This document shows, in pieces, positions 23,001-34,438 of a stretch of 64,000 nucleotides of DNA. The notes beneath the pieces are model-generated. The model was not told where the DNA came from. It did not search any database and was given only the letters and a program-made list of their open reading frames with translations. Every line of letters starts with the position of its first letter. Position 1 is the first letter of the stretch. This DNA is from Coriaria nepalensis. Lineage: Eukaryota > Streptophyta > Magnoliopsida > Cucurbitales > Coriariaceae. A program made the position numbers and the translations under genes. The DNA lies in the NCBI GenBank assembly GCA_027186245.1, contig CP114483.1:1560001-1624000 (forward strand), written 5' to 3'.

Positions 23001-23583
23001 TTGCAGTAATAAGAAGAGCACCTCATGAGTTTAAGATTGCATGTTTAGAGGTAAAGCACCAAGTGGTATCATAATTACTTATTTCGATCACGGTTCTGTT
23101 TTTTCTTCCTCTGACAATTTTCTCTATTAATTGCAGGATATTAAAAAACTATTCCCTTCTGATTACAACCCATTTTACGCGGGTTTTGGTAACAGAGATA
23201 CAGATGAACTTAGTTACAGGAAGATCGGAATTCCAAAGGGCAAAATATTTATCATCAACCCTAAGGTTCTTATCTTACATTTATATATCTCTCGTAAGTT
23301 TCTACATATCTTATGTAACTAACCGGCACTCATCGAAAAACTTGAATAGGGCGAGGTAGCCATTAGCCATCGGATCGATGTGAAGTCGTACACCTCTTTA
23401 CACACGCTCGTTAATGATATGTTCCCTCCCACCTCATTAGTTGAGCAGGTAAAAAAAAACAGATTCCTCCTAATTTTGTCCAGGGATTGGAATAAATTCT
23501 CTCCGTAATCATATGAATGTAAACCTTTGCAGGAAGACTACAACTCATGGAATTTCTGGAAAGTGCCATTGCCTGACATCTAA
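20098..23583 (+). CDS. PAH: Phosphatidate phosphatase, lipin family (PAH)
   Basis: Ten coding exons: 20098-21430, 21515-22119, 22235-22308, 22417-22501, 22600-22686, 22772-22844, 23007-23050, 23137-23265, 23350-23448 and 23533-23583, joining in phase to 859 residues. The N-LIP domain is residues 1-100 ([20 protein letters not shown], then [17 protein letters not shown]). The long middle is acidic and low in conservation. The C-LIP/HAD catalytic domain lies in the last 250 residues, with the DxDxT motif in [16 protein letters not shown], and then [32 protein letters not shown] and [17 protein letters not shown]. These are the Mg-dependent enzymes that convert phosphatidic acid to diacylglycerol. 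In plants PAH1/PAH2 restrain ER phospholipid synthesis and help membrane remodelling under phosphate starvation. Length is close to Arabidopsis PAH1/2. All catalytic aspartates are present, so it should be active. Confidence 0.97.
22329..22350. repeat. (TA)n microsatellite in a PAH intron
   Basis: A pure TA run lies within the intron after the exon that carries the catalytic DVDGT motif. Confidence 0.85.
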
Positions 23584-24798
23584 TGACCGAATTTTTGTCA
23601 CCAGACAAGGAATTAGTAGGTTTTCTCTTCCTCTCTTCTATCACATTGAACATTTATCTGTGCCAGAAAGTGTATAAAGGGAAACGAGCCATTTTATGTT
23701 GTATTTGAGAAGGTTGGGAAATAAAAGGAGTTAATTAGTACTTTTTGTCATTTTTGGTAGTTTTCTTGCTTTCTTGTTCCTTCTATTCACAGATTGTCTG
23801 AATTGCGGATGAAAATAAAAAAAGCATGCGAATGAGAATGAGAACGAGAACGAGAATGAAAATAAAAAGATAATTAAATGAGTTAACGGATAATGTTCGT
23901 TTGTTTGCGTCGGAAAAATGAGTAATAATTCTCGTATTATATCGAATTAATTCCTTCCTCGATTAGTTAAAAATATTCTAAAGAATCTGTTCAACACGGA
24001 TTGGTTTGTTTGTAAACATGATAATGTCTAAGAGAAAATAAGGTTCAAACATACAAATTAATGTCTAATAGTAAAAAATTAGTGATAAAACTGGTTACAA
24101 ATTTTAATTTCAAAATTATTATTACTTAGAAAACCGATAATAAGATACCAGAAACCGTTTAAACTGATATGGCATTGAACGAGTCGGTAATCAGATTTGT
24201 CTTAAGTTGTAGGAACATAGTAAATTAAGTTAACGGAAAACAGTAAAAACAGTAAACTGTACATAAAACAGATGAAAAACAGTAAATTACAGCAATCGTT
24301 TGAACGATAAAATTGTATACAACTGGAAATTGTAAATTGATACTCCAAACTACGTTTGTAACTAAAAGATATTAATGTTAAACAACTTATAGATCAAAAT
24401 TTGTAAACATAAAAAATAGTTAAATAGTTAAAGAACAAAATATCACATTGAATACTTTTACTATTTAAATTGAATATCACATTTGTATACATCAACATCA
24501 TTTTAGTCTTTTAGAGAAACATGTCAAACACGAAGTGTATGAATAGAGAAGTAAACAGGAGCAGAGCAGTTGATTTGAATGCTTAAATGCACTGCACTTG
24601 CCTTATGATTATTACGTATGAAAGATAAGCTTGAGAAAATAAAGGCTTGGGAATGCTATAAACAGTAACAGATGATAATGAAAAGAAGAAAAAAAAAACA
24701 GACAAGAGTACTGTCTTGACAAAATGACCATTCAAAGGTTTTATGGCCATGGAGTAAGAGGGATCATCAATATGATGGGGGGTTTCTGCAGCTGTCTC

Positions 24799-24829
<31 letters not shown>

Positions 24830-25017
24830 TATCTCTATGTTAGCACTAGAATGATGGAATGCATTGTATTTAAATCATGAAAGAGACAAAACCTAAGCTT
24901 TCCATTTTATTATTACTGTGTAAAAATTTATGTTGTTTTTTCTTTATTATTATTATTTGTTAGAGAAAAAATCTCCGTCTCCCTGCTTATTAAAAGGATC
25001 TTCGGCAACTTACATCC

Positions 25018-25058
<41 letters not shown>

Positions 25059-25071
25059 TTCACAGAGCATA
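23584..25071. other. Intergenic, 1.5 kb: PAH 3' flank and MAKR promoter
   Basis: Mostly AT-rich. It holds a CT-rich microsatellite at about 24798-24838 and a pure (GA)n run at 25021-25055, about 16 bp before the MAKR start and so within its 5'UTR. The TATA-like segment is cttattaaaagg near 24985. No gene was seen. Confidence 0.6.
25021..25055. repeat. (GA)n microsatellite in MAKR 5'UTR
   Basis: 35 bases of uninterrupted GA. GA/CT repeats in plant 5'UTRs can bind BBR/BPC-type factors; a regulatory role here is inference. Confidence 0.9.
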
Positions 25072-26061
25072 ATGGAATTGGAGGAAGAAGCTGCATTGAA
25101 TCACAGTGATCAAGAATCTGAAGAGTACATAGACATGGAAGTAAGTTCATCTTCCTCTTCCAACTTGCTCTGCTATTATTCATCAACAAGCTCTCCACCC
25201 CAGACCAGAGAATTTGAATTTCAAATGTCATCATCATTTCACCGTGAAAGATCTCAAACCTCTTCTTCCCCAGCTGATGAGCTCTTCTACAATGGAAAGC
25301 TCCTCCCTCTCTGTCTCCCTCCTCGTTTACAAATGCTCCAAACGCTTCTCCAAACAGAACAGGAAACAGAGCAAATCACTACTTCTCTTACCCCACTTCA
25401 ATCCTCCTCCTCCTCCTCCATTAACGAATCATCTTCACCCACAGAGAGTTGCAGAGAGAGTTGTGAGCTAAACCCAGACGAGCAGCAGTTGTTCAGTTTA
25501 ATCCACGGCGGCCTCCCTAATCCAAAGAAAAATTCATGGTCTTATTCTTATAAGCTAAAGAACCAGATCAAGCAATCATCTTTTTTGGGTCAAAAGCTTA
25601 AAGCTTCAAGGGTTTATCTCAAGTCATTGTTCAGTAAATCAGCATTTTGTTCAGATGGGTCTGATTGTGCTAAAGAAACATGCAATGAGTTATCAAATAA
25701 GTACATGAAAAGAAGGAAAACCCCAACTGGAAAGGTCGATTTGAATCATAGGAGGTCATTTTCAGGAGTGATTCAAAGGAGTTCTGAATGCTGTTCATCG
25801 TCAACAATAACAACATCTTCTTCATCTGGGTGTTCTTTATCCTCATCATTTTCGTTTAGTTCGAATAACCGGTTTTACAATTTGCAGTTTTTGAAGAGAA
25901 GTGGGAGTGCTAATTTAGTAGAAACAGAGACCTCCATTGAAGGTGCAATTGCTTACTGTAAACAGTCTCATAGTAGTACTAATCATCAACCACAGCTGTT
26001 TTTTTCTGCAGATCAAAATAGAAGAAATTTTGTAGAATCGGATTGTGAGAGAGGAAGATGA
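25072..26061 (+). CDS. Membrane-associated kinase regulator (MAKR family, BKI1-related)
   Basis: Single exon, 329 residues, very Ser-rich. Family signatures in order: SEEYIDMEV (about residue 17), REFEFQMSSSF (about 46), ADELFYNGKLLPLCLPPR (about 68), a basic patch KNQIKQSSFLGQKLKASR (about 162), CNELSNKYMKRRK, and a conserved C-terminal SIEGAIAYCKQS. The basic Lys/Arg-rich stretches are the membrane-hook type used by BKI1 and MAKRs to bind the inner plasma membrane. The C-terminal motif is the kind that contacts receptor-kinase domains. Members act in brassinosteroid, auxin or CLE peptide signalling. The motif spacing resembles MAKR2-4 most, but the exact ortholog needs a tree. Confidence 0.9.
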   Translation: MELEEEAALNHSDQESEEYIDMEVSSSSSSNLLCYYSSTSSPPQTREFEFQMSSSFHRERSQTSSSPADELFYNGKLLPLCLPPRLQMLQTLLQTEQETEQITTSLTPLQSSSSSSINESSSPTESCRESCELNPDEQQLFSLIHGGLPNPKKNSWSYSYKLKNQIKQSSFLGQKLKASRVYLKSLFSKSAFCSDGSDCAKETCNELSNKYMKRRKTPTGKVDLNHRRSFSGVIQRSSECCSSSTITTSSSSGCSLSSSFSFSSNNRFYNLQFLKRSGSANLVETETSIEGAIAYCKQSHSSTNHQPQLFFSADQNRRNFVESDCERGR

Positions 26062-26959
26062 TGGTGATGATGAATTGATGAAATGATGGTGATGATGAAT
26101 GAAACTCAAAAGTGTTAAAAACTTTTTTTTTTTTTAATGGAGCCCTTTTCAGGGTTTTTACAGCACCTTATTTTAAACAAACAAGTGAAGAACTCTAACT
26201 TTGAGAAGATAGAATCTACGGGAGATGTGTATGGGTCCACTGTGACCAATCAGAAAGTAAAGCATGTGGGCACACGGGGAAAAAAGAAGGATCAAAGGCA
26301 TTCACATTATTTTCTTGCAGTCTATCTTTCTGCACCAAGAAAATAAAAAAGGTTTCTGCTCCTCACTTAACTTGTCATCTTCTTTCACACTTTTCAGGTT
26401 CATGTCCCTCCTAATTTTTCCATCTATATCTCAATGTAATGACCAAAATCAGAGTAAAAAAGGCACTTTACATTGTTATGTTTCCCTCCTCACTTCACAA
26501 GTTCAAGCCTTTTTATCTCACTCTCTACCAATGGCATTCCTTTCATCGTTTGAAACTGCAGTTTGAGTGAAATTGAATCAAGATGTATGATAATTAGACT
26601 GCGAGACAGAATATAGTTTGCGAGTTCAAACTAGTGTTTCAAACAAGAACTATAGGCAGTCTAGCTTTAGCATAAACAAAAATCTAGTACAATTTTTCTG
26701 CATTATCTCATTCAAAACTGTAAATGTACAAGTAAACCAAACATCTATTATCCGATGGGAAGACCGGGAAATACAACTTGTAAATGTTCAATAAAACAGT
26801 ATCTTTTATTGACTATATATTACTCATAGGGCAATGCAACTAGTTGGCTCACAATTCACAAAAGATTCAAACAAGTTGACCCGTTTTGACCGGAAACAAT
26901 TCAACTGCCGGTGAGGTCAAATGGCATAAATGTGGTTTGTTTCTAGATCGGACTCTGAA
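26062..26959. other. Intergenic: convergent 3' flanks
   Basis: 3' flanks of the MAKR gene (+) and the ankyrin pseudogene (-). A short gatggtgatgatgaat duplication lies at 26058-26100. Nothing else was recognised. Confidence 0.5.
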
Positions 26960-29521
26960 TCAGGAGGCCTCAATCATCTTTTTCTTCTTACTCATTCTCC
27001 GAAGCCTTTTTGATTTCACACCAAAACACGTCATCATGATAATCATCCCAGTCAAGGTGAATCCACCAATAAATGTACAAAGAATGGCGGCCCACATATT
27101 ACGCCAGCCCAGACAATAAAAGCAGCAGAAATAAACGCCACCGATGTAAAAACCGAAGCCAACCACATCAACTTATTGATCACCTCAACCACTCTCCTCT
27201 CTGATTTAATCTGTCCCCTAACAATGGTAATTTGAACCAAAACCACGGCTAAAGATGTGAACCATGCAAGGGCATTAAAGAAATAAAACAACCTGAACGA
27301 TGTTCCAGAAGAAATCACGCCCATCCCATCATTGTTATCACCACCTGGCACGGTGAATACGGCAGTAAAGGTCACCGTCGCAAAGAGTGAAGCCACCACC
27401 ATGACAGAGTTGGTGGTGTTTGTGATTCCTGCCTGGTGGAATTTCTGGAGCAGTTTGGCAATTCCCTGCACGTTCATGTTTGTCATCCGGGCTTGTTTGA
27501 GCTGGACAGAAACATCTTTTCTTATCTGAGTAACTGTTTTCCGAAGTTCGTCTCGAGGCTGTTTGAGCTCGGTTGCCCTCACACATCCATAACGACCTAG
27601 TATGTCTTTTATTTCTGAGATTTCAACTTAGAAAGGGAGCCCTTCTGCAATGTCTAGTGCTGTTTTTTGTTCTATTCACATTGGTTTCTGGAAGTTGCAA
27701 CAACTCATTCAATATCTGTAGAAGATAAAAAAAGAAGAGGGTTTCATTGGAAGTGGGCGAATGGATACCTAATAATATCTAATGGGTTACTAACGGATAC
27801 CTCTGCCCGTTTTTTCCTAGTTGCAATATGTAATGCAAATTGCCAAATCTATCTGGGAGCATTACAGTAGCCGAATCGGTGCTAACAAGCAATTTCACCA
27901 CTTCAACATTAATCCCTTTTACGGCCATATGCAAAGCAGTCTGTCCTTTCTTGTCGGTCCTTCTAACTAGTTGGGGATCCTTTGCAATCAATTCTTTGAC
28001 GATCCCAATGTGCCCCTGCCTACCGGCCAAGTGTAATGCATTCTTTCCGTTAGATCTAGACATCTCTAGCAGACTAGAATCGTTTTTGAGCAAGGCCTTT
28101 ACTACTCCAAGGTGCCATCTTGTAGCAGCTGAAATGAGAGGAGTTGCATTCGAGTGGCCTAATGTTTTGCTTAGACCCAGGTCATGGTCTAATAGCACCT
28201 GAACAATAGCTGCATATAGGTAGTTACTAAACTGAGTCGAGGTTACAATAAATCAATAAATTTTCTGTACTAAACTTTCTCAAGTGTGCATGTCGGTTTA
28301 ATGTTAAAACGGTTGTTTGGAACCTGGGTCTAAAGCCAATTTAAATTCAACCCACAAAAAGGCCATGTAGCATCAATTGAAAATAAAAGTCTTATGAAAC
28401 GCCAGTTTAGCACATTAACCTGAATGACTAAAAAAAAAAATCTCATGAAAACTTCAAGATACCACAATTGGACAGAGTCAAGCTCTATAGATTGCTATGC
28501 TACGTTACCTTCATGACCCTGATTGGCGGCAATATGGAGAGGATCAAAACTGGCCCGATTCTTCAACCTGAACCCTTCATTAGTGGAATAAGGCAACAGC
28601 TCATTTACAACATCTAAATGTCCTTTCTCAGCTGCAGTGAACAAAGCTGTCTCTCCCCAGTCATTCGTTTCATTGACAATTGCTGACCTTATCTCTGCCA
28701 CCTCAGCATCAAAATCAGCTCCACTCAAAGTCCCCACCATCTGAGCATCTAAATCATCCAGAGTCCGCTTAACTGCCTCCAAATCACCTCGTTGGGCCAC
28801 CAAATGAACCTCCGTGTCATTGAACCAGCCCGTTACCTGCCTCACATATTTCTTCTTATCAAACCTCTTGCCCGAATTAGATCCAAGCAAAGACTTGCTG
28901 GAATCTGATACAGCCAAGGCCTTGCCGGAATTAGATGCAAGTAAGGCCTTGTTGGAATTGGATACAAGCAAGGACTTGCTGGAATTCAATATAGCTAAGG
29001 GTGATTTTGAAGATTTTGGAGACTCTGGAAGTTGTGGATCAAAGTATGGATTGGGCCGCCTTATGGGCGAGTCCAGCCCGGTTTCCAGGTCCCTATCTTC
29101 TCCTTAAGGGAAAAATAAAATAAAAAAATTATTGAACATGGTTCAGAGGATCACATATTATGTGCTCGAGTATCCAGAAATGAGGAAACAGAAAGCCAAA
29201 AAAAAAAAAAAATCAAAATCCATTATCTTATATAGATACTAATCTAAAACATGAAGAGCATAAGCAAAACAATAAAATTAGTTCCATTTTTTTCTCCTGT
29301 TTCTCATCATGATTCATTCGCTTTCTTAGGAACGAAATGTAGTATCACAATCTCTCGAATAAAACCTAATTTTTCCCTTCCACTCATTTTCAATTATCCA
29401 GAAAACACAAAGCGCATTGATTTCTCCATTCAAAAAAGAAAAAACAGAGAGAGAAAGAGGGAAGGAGATAGGAATGCAAGAGAATCAGAGAAATACCTTC
29501 GTCGGCAGCGGTTCCTCCCAT
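26960..29521 (-). pseudogene. Broken ITN1-like ankyrin-repeat/PGG membrane protein gene
   Basis: The start exon (29521-29497) encodes MGGTAADEG. Exon 2 (29102-28509) continues EDRDLETGLDSPIRRP and begins the ankyrin repeats (WGETALFTAAEKGHLDVVNE). Exon 3 from 28209 continues AIVQVLLDHDLGLSK and more repeats. The C-terminal part has the linker GRYGCVRATELKQPRDELRK and a PGG domain with four hydrophobic helices (TNSVMVVASLFATVTFTAVF and VPGGDNNDG). This is the layout of ITN1-type plasma-membrane proteins tied to salt and ROS responses. Lesions by eye: a one-base loss near 27837 (frame shift in front of ATRKKRAE), a net loss of about 11 bases near 27665, an in-frame TAA near 27629 (GLPF*VEISEIK), and another one-base loss near 27110 before GWRNMWAAIL. 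Four independent lesions make it a pseudogene unless this patch of sequence is poor; neighbours such as EXO70 and PAH are intact. Confidence 0.8.
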
Positions 29522-30147
29522 ACGGAGAAAAAACACGAACAGCAGCGATCACTAATTATTCATAATTGTTTACAGGTTTCGTTGCTCGCAAATTGCAACG
29601 AAGAGGCAAAGAGAACTCTTAGGGTTTTCAAACAAAATTGGGGGGGGGGGGGGGGGGGAGGGAGTATGAAATTTTGGATCTGGAAAAGATAAAATTAAAG
29701 AAGAAGAAAAAAAAAAAAAGGAGACCACCGGAGAGGGACGGAGGTGGTAGAAGAAACACCAACCACCCGCTTCTGACCATCTCCCTTCGACCCCATCTTT
29801 CCTCCATTTTCCATCTTTCCTTCCTCCTATTTTTACCGCCAATTCCAACTGTCACATCATCAAATTTAATTTCGTTTATGTTAATATTATATTAATATTA
29901 ATTAATTAATATATACTTAGATTTGTTACTAATTAAGGATGGAAAATTCAACGGTCCTGATTGGATCTTCCCATCTTGTTAGGTATCAAAGCAAAGAATA
30001 TTATAATTAGAAAAAAGAAAAAAAAAAACGTCGGTGGGTATTTAAGTGTTCTTGTTCCGTTGTAAGTTACAACAGAGAGCGAGTAAAAGATTACTGCATT
30101 TTCGTTCTTCAGCTTCAAACGCAGATCCATAACGGATATCTCCATTA
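29522..30147. promoter_or_regulatory. Divergent promoter between the ankyrin pseudogene and the pectate lyase, with a 19-G run
   Basis: A run of 19 consecutive G lies at 29640-29658 and a purine-rich tract follows to about 29740. A TATA-like tatttaagtg lies near 30039-30048, about 100 bp before the pectate-lyase ATG. There are no other genes. Confidence 0.6.
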
Positions 30148-31760
30148 ATGGGGAACGCTTGTAACAAGCATGGTCACCACCGCAAACACCATAACTCAGC
30201 TACTGCTACTACCTCTCTCTCTACGCCCTATAAATCCGATCCATCCGATAATCCCCCCCAATTACCGGCCTCAAAGGCGAGTACTGCTCCTATGGCGCCT
30301 TTTCCCTATCCTCATGTCGATTCGAGCTTACGAGCCCTCGCCGGAAAAGCTGAAGGGTTCGGCCGCCTCGCCGTTGGTGGTCTCCATGGTCCGACTTACT
30401 GCGTCACCACCTTAGCAGGTGAATTGGAAAATTTTCTTTTTCTTTCACTACTTAGTTAATTTTTGTGTTCATTCAATTACAATTACGACACTAGAATTTT
30501 GGGGATTCTGATTAGTCACATTGATTTTACCGGTGGTACGTGAGCTATGCTCGAATTGTGCTTAGTATTAATCTCTCTTTGACTGTAGATGATGGCCCTG
30601 GGTCGTTAAGGGATGGATGCAGGAAGAAAGAGCCGCTTTGGATTGTGTTTGAACTTTCAGGAACTATTCATCTCGGATCTTACTTGAATGTTTCTTCATA
30701 TAAGACCATAGATGGTCGAGGCCAGAGGATTAAACTTACAGGGAAAGGATTGAGGTTGAAGGAATGTGAACATGTAATTATCTGCAATTTGGAGTTTGAA
30801 GGTGGTAGAGGTCCGGATGCTGATGCTATTCAAATCAAACCGAATTCAAAGCATATTTGGATTGATCGTTGTAGCCTCCGAGACTATGATGATGGATTGA
30901 TCGATATTACTCGAGAAAGCACTGATATTACTATTTCAAGGTGAGGTTGAAGCTATCTTTAGTGCCTGTTAGAAATAGTTTGATGATTATTTTTTTTTTT
31001 AATTGTTTGTTTTGTAGGTGTCACTTTTCCAAACATGACAAGACGATTCTCATTGGAGCGGACCCTACTCATGTATCCGATAGATGCATACGGGTTACCA
31101 TTCACCATTGCTTTTTTGATGGGACCAGACAAAGACACCCTCGTGTTAGATTCGCTAGAGTTCATTTATACAATAATTATACCAGAAACTGGGGGATCTA
31201 TGCTGTTTGTGCCAGTGTAGAATCACAGGTCCTGCTTTCGTTTTAAGTTTTTCCGAATACTGATATTAGTTCCTTACTTCCTTTTGTTTTGAACTCATGA
31301 TCTTGCTCTATATGTATAGTGATAAATCTTATATTTCAAAACAGATATTCTCCCAATGCAACATATATGAGGCTGGACAAAAGAAGATAGCATTTAAATA
31401 TCTTACAGAGAAGGTATTTCCTCCTTTCCTCATTTTATATAAAGGTCAAAAGACAATAGCATTTACTGTGTATACCTTTTACCTTTCATTTTTCTATAAC
31501 CAAGTAAATGTTTACTCCGATAGGCTGCAGACAAGGAGGAGGCAGCGACTGGGGGGATAAGGTCTGAAGGAGACTTATTTATAACTGGGACTCAAGCCGG
31601 GCTGATGAATGAACATTGTGGTCATACCCTGTTCCACCCTAGTGAACATTATGATAACTGGACAGTCCAACCTCCTTCCGAAGATCTGAAACATGCTATT
31701 CAACATTGCTCAGGATGGCAAAGTATTCCTCGGCCACTAGATCAGATGGCAACGGTATAG
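30148..31760 (+). CDS. Pectate lyase-like protein, polysaccharide lyase family 1
   Basis: Five exons: 30148-30418, 30589-30940, 31018-31228, 31345-31413 and 31524-31760, joining in phase to 379 residues. The right-handed beta-helix signatures of PL1 are present: DDGPGSLRDGCRKKEPLWIV, YKTIDGRGQRIKLTGKGLRL, GPDADAIQIKPNSKHIWIDR, CSLRDYDDGLIDITRESTDI and FDGTRQRHPRVRFARVHLYN, the last containing the RxxRxR-type catalytic arginine region. PL1 enzymes cleave homogalacturonan by Ca-dependent beta-elimination during wall remodelling. Odd: the start MGNACNKHGHHRKHHNS has no secretory signal; instead it has an N-myristoylation-like MGNAC context, so secretion is not obvious. The canonical pectate-lyase signature WIDH reads WIDR here. 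This matches the atypical plant group annotated as probable pectate lyase 4-like (recall). Confidence 0.92.
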
Positions 31761-32343
31761 AAGCCGAAGGACAATTATACGGGAGAGTTTGAAATCTATT
31801 TATTGCAATTCTGATTTCCATATTGTGCGTGATATAGTAGGCAAGTTAATAGGTAAATGCGGTTGTAGTGTTTAATCAGGCCGATGAATCATCCAATGAC
31901 TCGGTTTAGTATCGATTTCGGTCCTACCAATTTGAAGTTATTGGATAGGGGAATCAGTCGGGCGTTGAAACAGCAAGCATTGCAAGTTTGGGAAAGCTAC
32001 TAAAGCTTTGCGAGTCAAATAGTTCATGTATTTATTGTTGTTTGTGAGCGTATTTATGAGATTGAAGTTATTAGTTCGCTTACTTCAACTCTAAGCGTGT
32101 TCCAGACTTCGCTGAGTGTCTTAGTTATGACAGCTATTATACTATTTCCATGAAATCATTGGTATGTATTAGGGATGAAAAATCTTAGAATTTTGCATTA
32201 TCGACGTGTCGACATAAATACACGATAATGAACGACAGAAACTGTACTTTCCTATACGTCAACGTATTGTACACTTAAAAATGCGGGAAAAGAATCTACT
32301 TACTGTTTTTGCCAAGAAAACTTCCGACAATAATAAATTTTCA
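31761..32343. other. Convergent 3' flanks
   Basis: 3'UTR regions of the pectate lyase (+) and EXO70 (-). No additional element was seen. Confidence 0.5.
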
Positions 32344-34269
32344 TTACCTTTCACAAAAAGATCGTCGGGGATGAGACGATGAGAATACCGAAGAAGACGA
32401 CAAATTTCCACTCGACTCGGCCGATCCAAAGAACAGGTCCGATAAATAACTATCAACTTCTTCAGGGGCATATCTGATAATATTCAAACCTGCTATATTC
32501 TTCTCCCGTTCCACTCTAAGCCTGTGTGCATTGTAAAACTTCCGATATACCGGCGTTATCTTGTTCACAATGGATTCCTTAATGTCGTCTTGGAGTTTCG
32601 GATCCGGTACGGTGCACAATCCCTGTTTCATGTATGCTTCTTGAAAAGACGAATTGAATTTCTTAAACCACTGCATTGCTTCCGCCGGTGATATCTCGGT
32701 CGTTGAATTTCGATGCGGTAACGATGAGAAGACCTGGCCCCATGCTAACCGCTCGTAATTCTCCGCGAACTGTTTCACCTTCGCCTCGTGTTTTGTGATC
32801 CACCGTTCACCGAGTACGTACCGGAGGTTCGATGTGCCTGCCTTCGAGACGACATGTCGGATGTTGTTTGCTAAAAATAGATACGACTGCGACACGTCCT
32901 TGTAGTATTTTGCTTTGACGTCGAGCTTAGAGACGAGGATTAAGATGATCCATGTCGCGCGTAAAGAGAACGCCGGAGCGGGAGAATCATCGGATTCTAG
33001 ACTATCGAAGTGATATTCCGGCATGAATGAATTTTCCGGCGGTGGAGAGTGAGCCAAAATGAAATTGAGGACGTCAGTGTAATCAGCGAGAGTAGAGAGG
33101 TAATCCATCGTGTGAAGCGTTAACGAGTGAACTCCACCGCCGGCAACAGGTGATTTCGTAGAGTCCTTCTGAATGGACGATTCGAATTCCGAAAGCATCG
33201 TGTGAACCGACTCAGCGATTCGGATGAACGAGGTTTCAGCTTGCAGTCGGACTGGCGAGGTGGATTCGTGTGAGAAGATGGATTCAATATCCGGCCAGGT
33301 TTCGTAGATCGCAATATACATGTCGAGTAAACGGAAAATCTTTTCCGTCGATGAAATTTTCTTGCTCTTCGAGACGAGTTGAGGGAGTGAAAAGAGAAGC
33401 ATCGCGCCATCTTTCGAAATCTCAGCGAAGCAGGATTCTCTGATTGCTTCAGACGAACCGTAGACATGGTCGCACAGGATTCGTTCTCCATTGAAGAGCG
33501 TTCTCATAGCGATTTTTACAACCCCCAACCAGTTTTTTATTCTGAAATCGATAGCTTCCCAATCCATCTTATTGAAATGAGAGTTACTGATTTTCTCAAC
33601 TCCTAGATGGTAGATTCCTTCATCGATTATCGATTTCCGAATAATTTTGTAAATGCTTAGGCACTCTTTAGCGTAACCGGAGGAGATCATGCATTCAGCG
33701 ATGGCCTTCAGATCCGCCATGGCTATGGAAGAAACTTCCTCGACTTCGGTGATGGAATCACCTGCGATACAAATCTCGTCGTCTGGTGTACCTTCATCTT
33801 CATAGTCGGAAGTGCTAGATCTAACTGAGGCACGCGATGATCGTGTAGAAACTGATTCCGGATCGAGGTGAGCCCTGTTCATGGAGAGAATTTGATAGAA
33901 CTCCTTCTGAAGCCGCTTCATCGCGATCTCCATGAGACTCTGAGCCTGCACGAGTTTCTCCGAATTTGAATTTTCCGATACTAGAAAATGCATGGATTTC
34001 TGGAGATCGTTAACGCATTTGATGAACTGTAACGCTTCCGTTTTGCTCTCATAGAATATGGAAGTAACTTTGGCGTAGGTGGAAGCATCTGGATTCCATT
34101 TCGCAATCATCTCCGCAGCCGATTCAATGATATGATCGTTCATCGATTCAGAGAAGCTCCGGCGTGCAGGAGTTGACGGAATCGATGAGGTGGTTGCATG
34201 ATTATGGGAATTCGAATCATGATGAGGTTTCGAATGGAAAAAAAGACTCCTCATTCCTTTTCTCGGCAT
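32344..34269 (-). CDS. EXO70: EXO70 exocyst subunit, EXO70H-like
   Basis: Intronless, 641 residues. The N-terminus MPRKGMRSLFFHSKP with a Ser/His-rich segment resembles the EXO70H group (H7/H8 by recall). An N-terminal helical region (AAEMIAKWNPDASTYAKVTS) is followed by an acidic/serine linker (STSDYEDEGTPDDEICIAGD). The Exo70 C-terminal helical domain covers about residues 230-620, including DWEAIDFRIKNWLGVVKIAM, LLDMYIAIYETWPDIESIF, TMDYLSTLADYTDVLNFIL and RYVLGERWITKHEAKVKQFA. The last 30 residues are Ser-rich. EXO70 proteins bind phosphoinositides and steer exocyst tethering of secretory vesicles; the H group has expanded in plants and is linked to defence and trichome secretion. Absence of introns fits EXO70H genes. 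Confidence 0.95.
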   Translation of the reverse strand: MPRKGMRSLFFHSKPHHDSNSHNHATTSSIPSTPARRSFSESMNDHIIESAAEMIAKWNPDASTYAKVTSIFYESKTEALQFIKCVNDLQKSMHFLVSENSNSEKLVQAQSLMEIAMKRLQKEFYQILSMNRAHLDPESVSTRSSRASVRSSTSDYEDEGTPDDEICIAGDSITEVEEVSSIAMADLKAIAECMISSGYAKECLSIYKIIRKSIIDEGIYHLGVEKISNSHFNKMDWEAIDFRIKNWLGVVKIAMRTLFNGERILCDHVYGSSEAIRESCFAEISKDGAMLLFSLPQLVSKSKKISSTEKIFRLLDMYIAIYETWPDIESIFSHESTSPVRLQAETSFIRIAESVHTMLSEFESSIQKDSTKSPVAGGGVHSLTLHTMDYLSTLADYTDVLNFILAHSPPPENSFMPEYHFDSLESDDSPAPAFSLRATWIILILVSKLDVKAKYYKDVSQSYLFLANNIRHVVSKAGTSNLRYVLGERWITKHEAKVKQFAENYERLAWGQVFSSLPHRNSTTEISPAEAMQWFKKFNSSFQEAYMKQGLCTVPDPKLQDDIKESIVNKITPVYRKFYNAHRLRVEREKNIAGLNIIRYAPEEVDSYLSDLFFGSAESSGNLSSSSVFSSSHPRRSFCER

Positions 34270-34438
34270 TAGAAATGGATCAGAAAAATTAATTCTATTC
34301 AGTTTCTCTTTGTTTGTTTCTAGAGAATTCTAGAGAAAAGCGCAGGTTTGGAAATTCGTAGTGTTGGACCCTTCGACGTCTTATAGAAAAATGAAACGAC
34401 GACATTTCGTCGTAGCAGAACAAGAAGACAAAAAAAAT

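Noticed and set aside
33120..33491. 123-codon frame inside EXO70
   Set aside because: Shadow frame of the intact EXO70 coding sequence.
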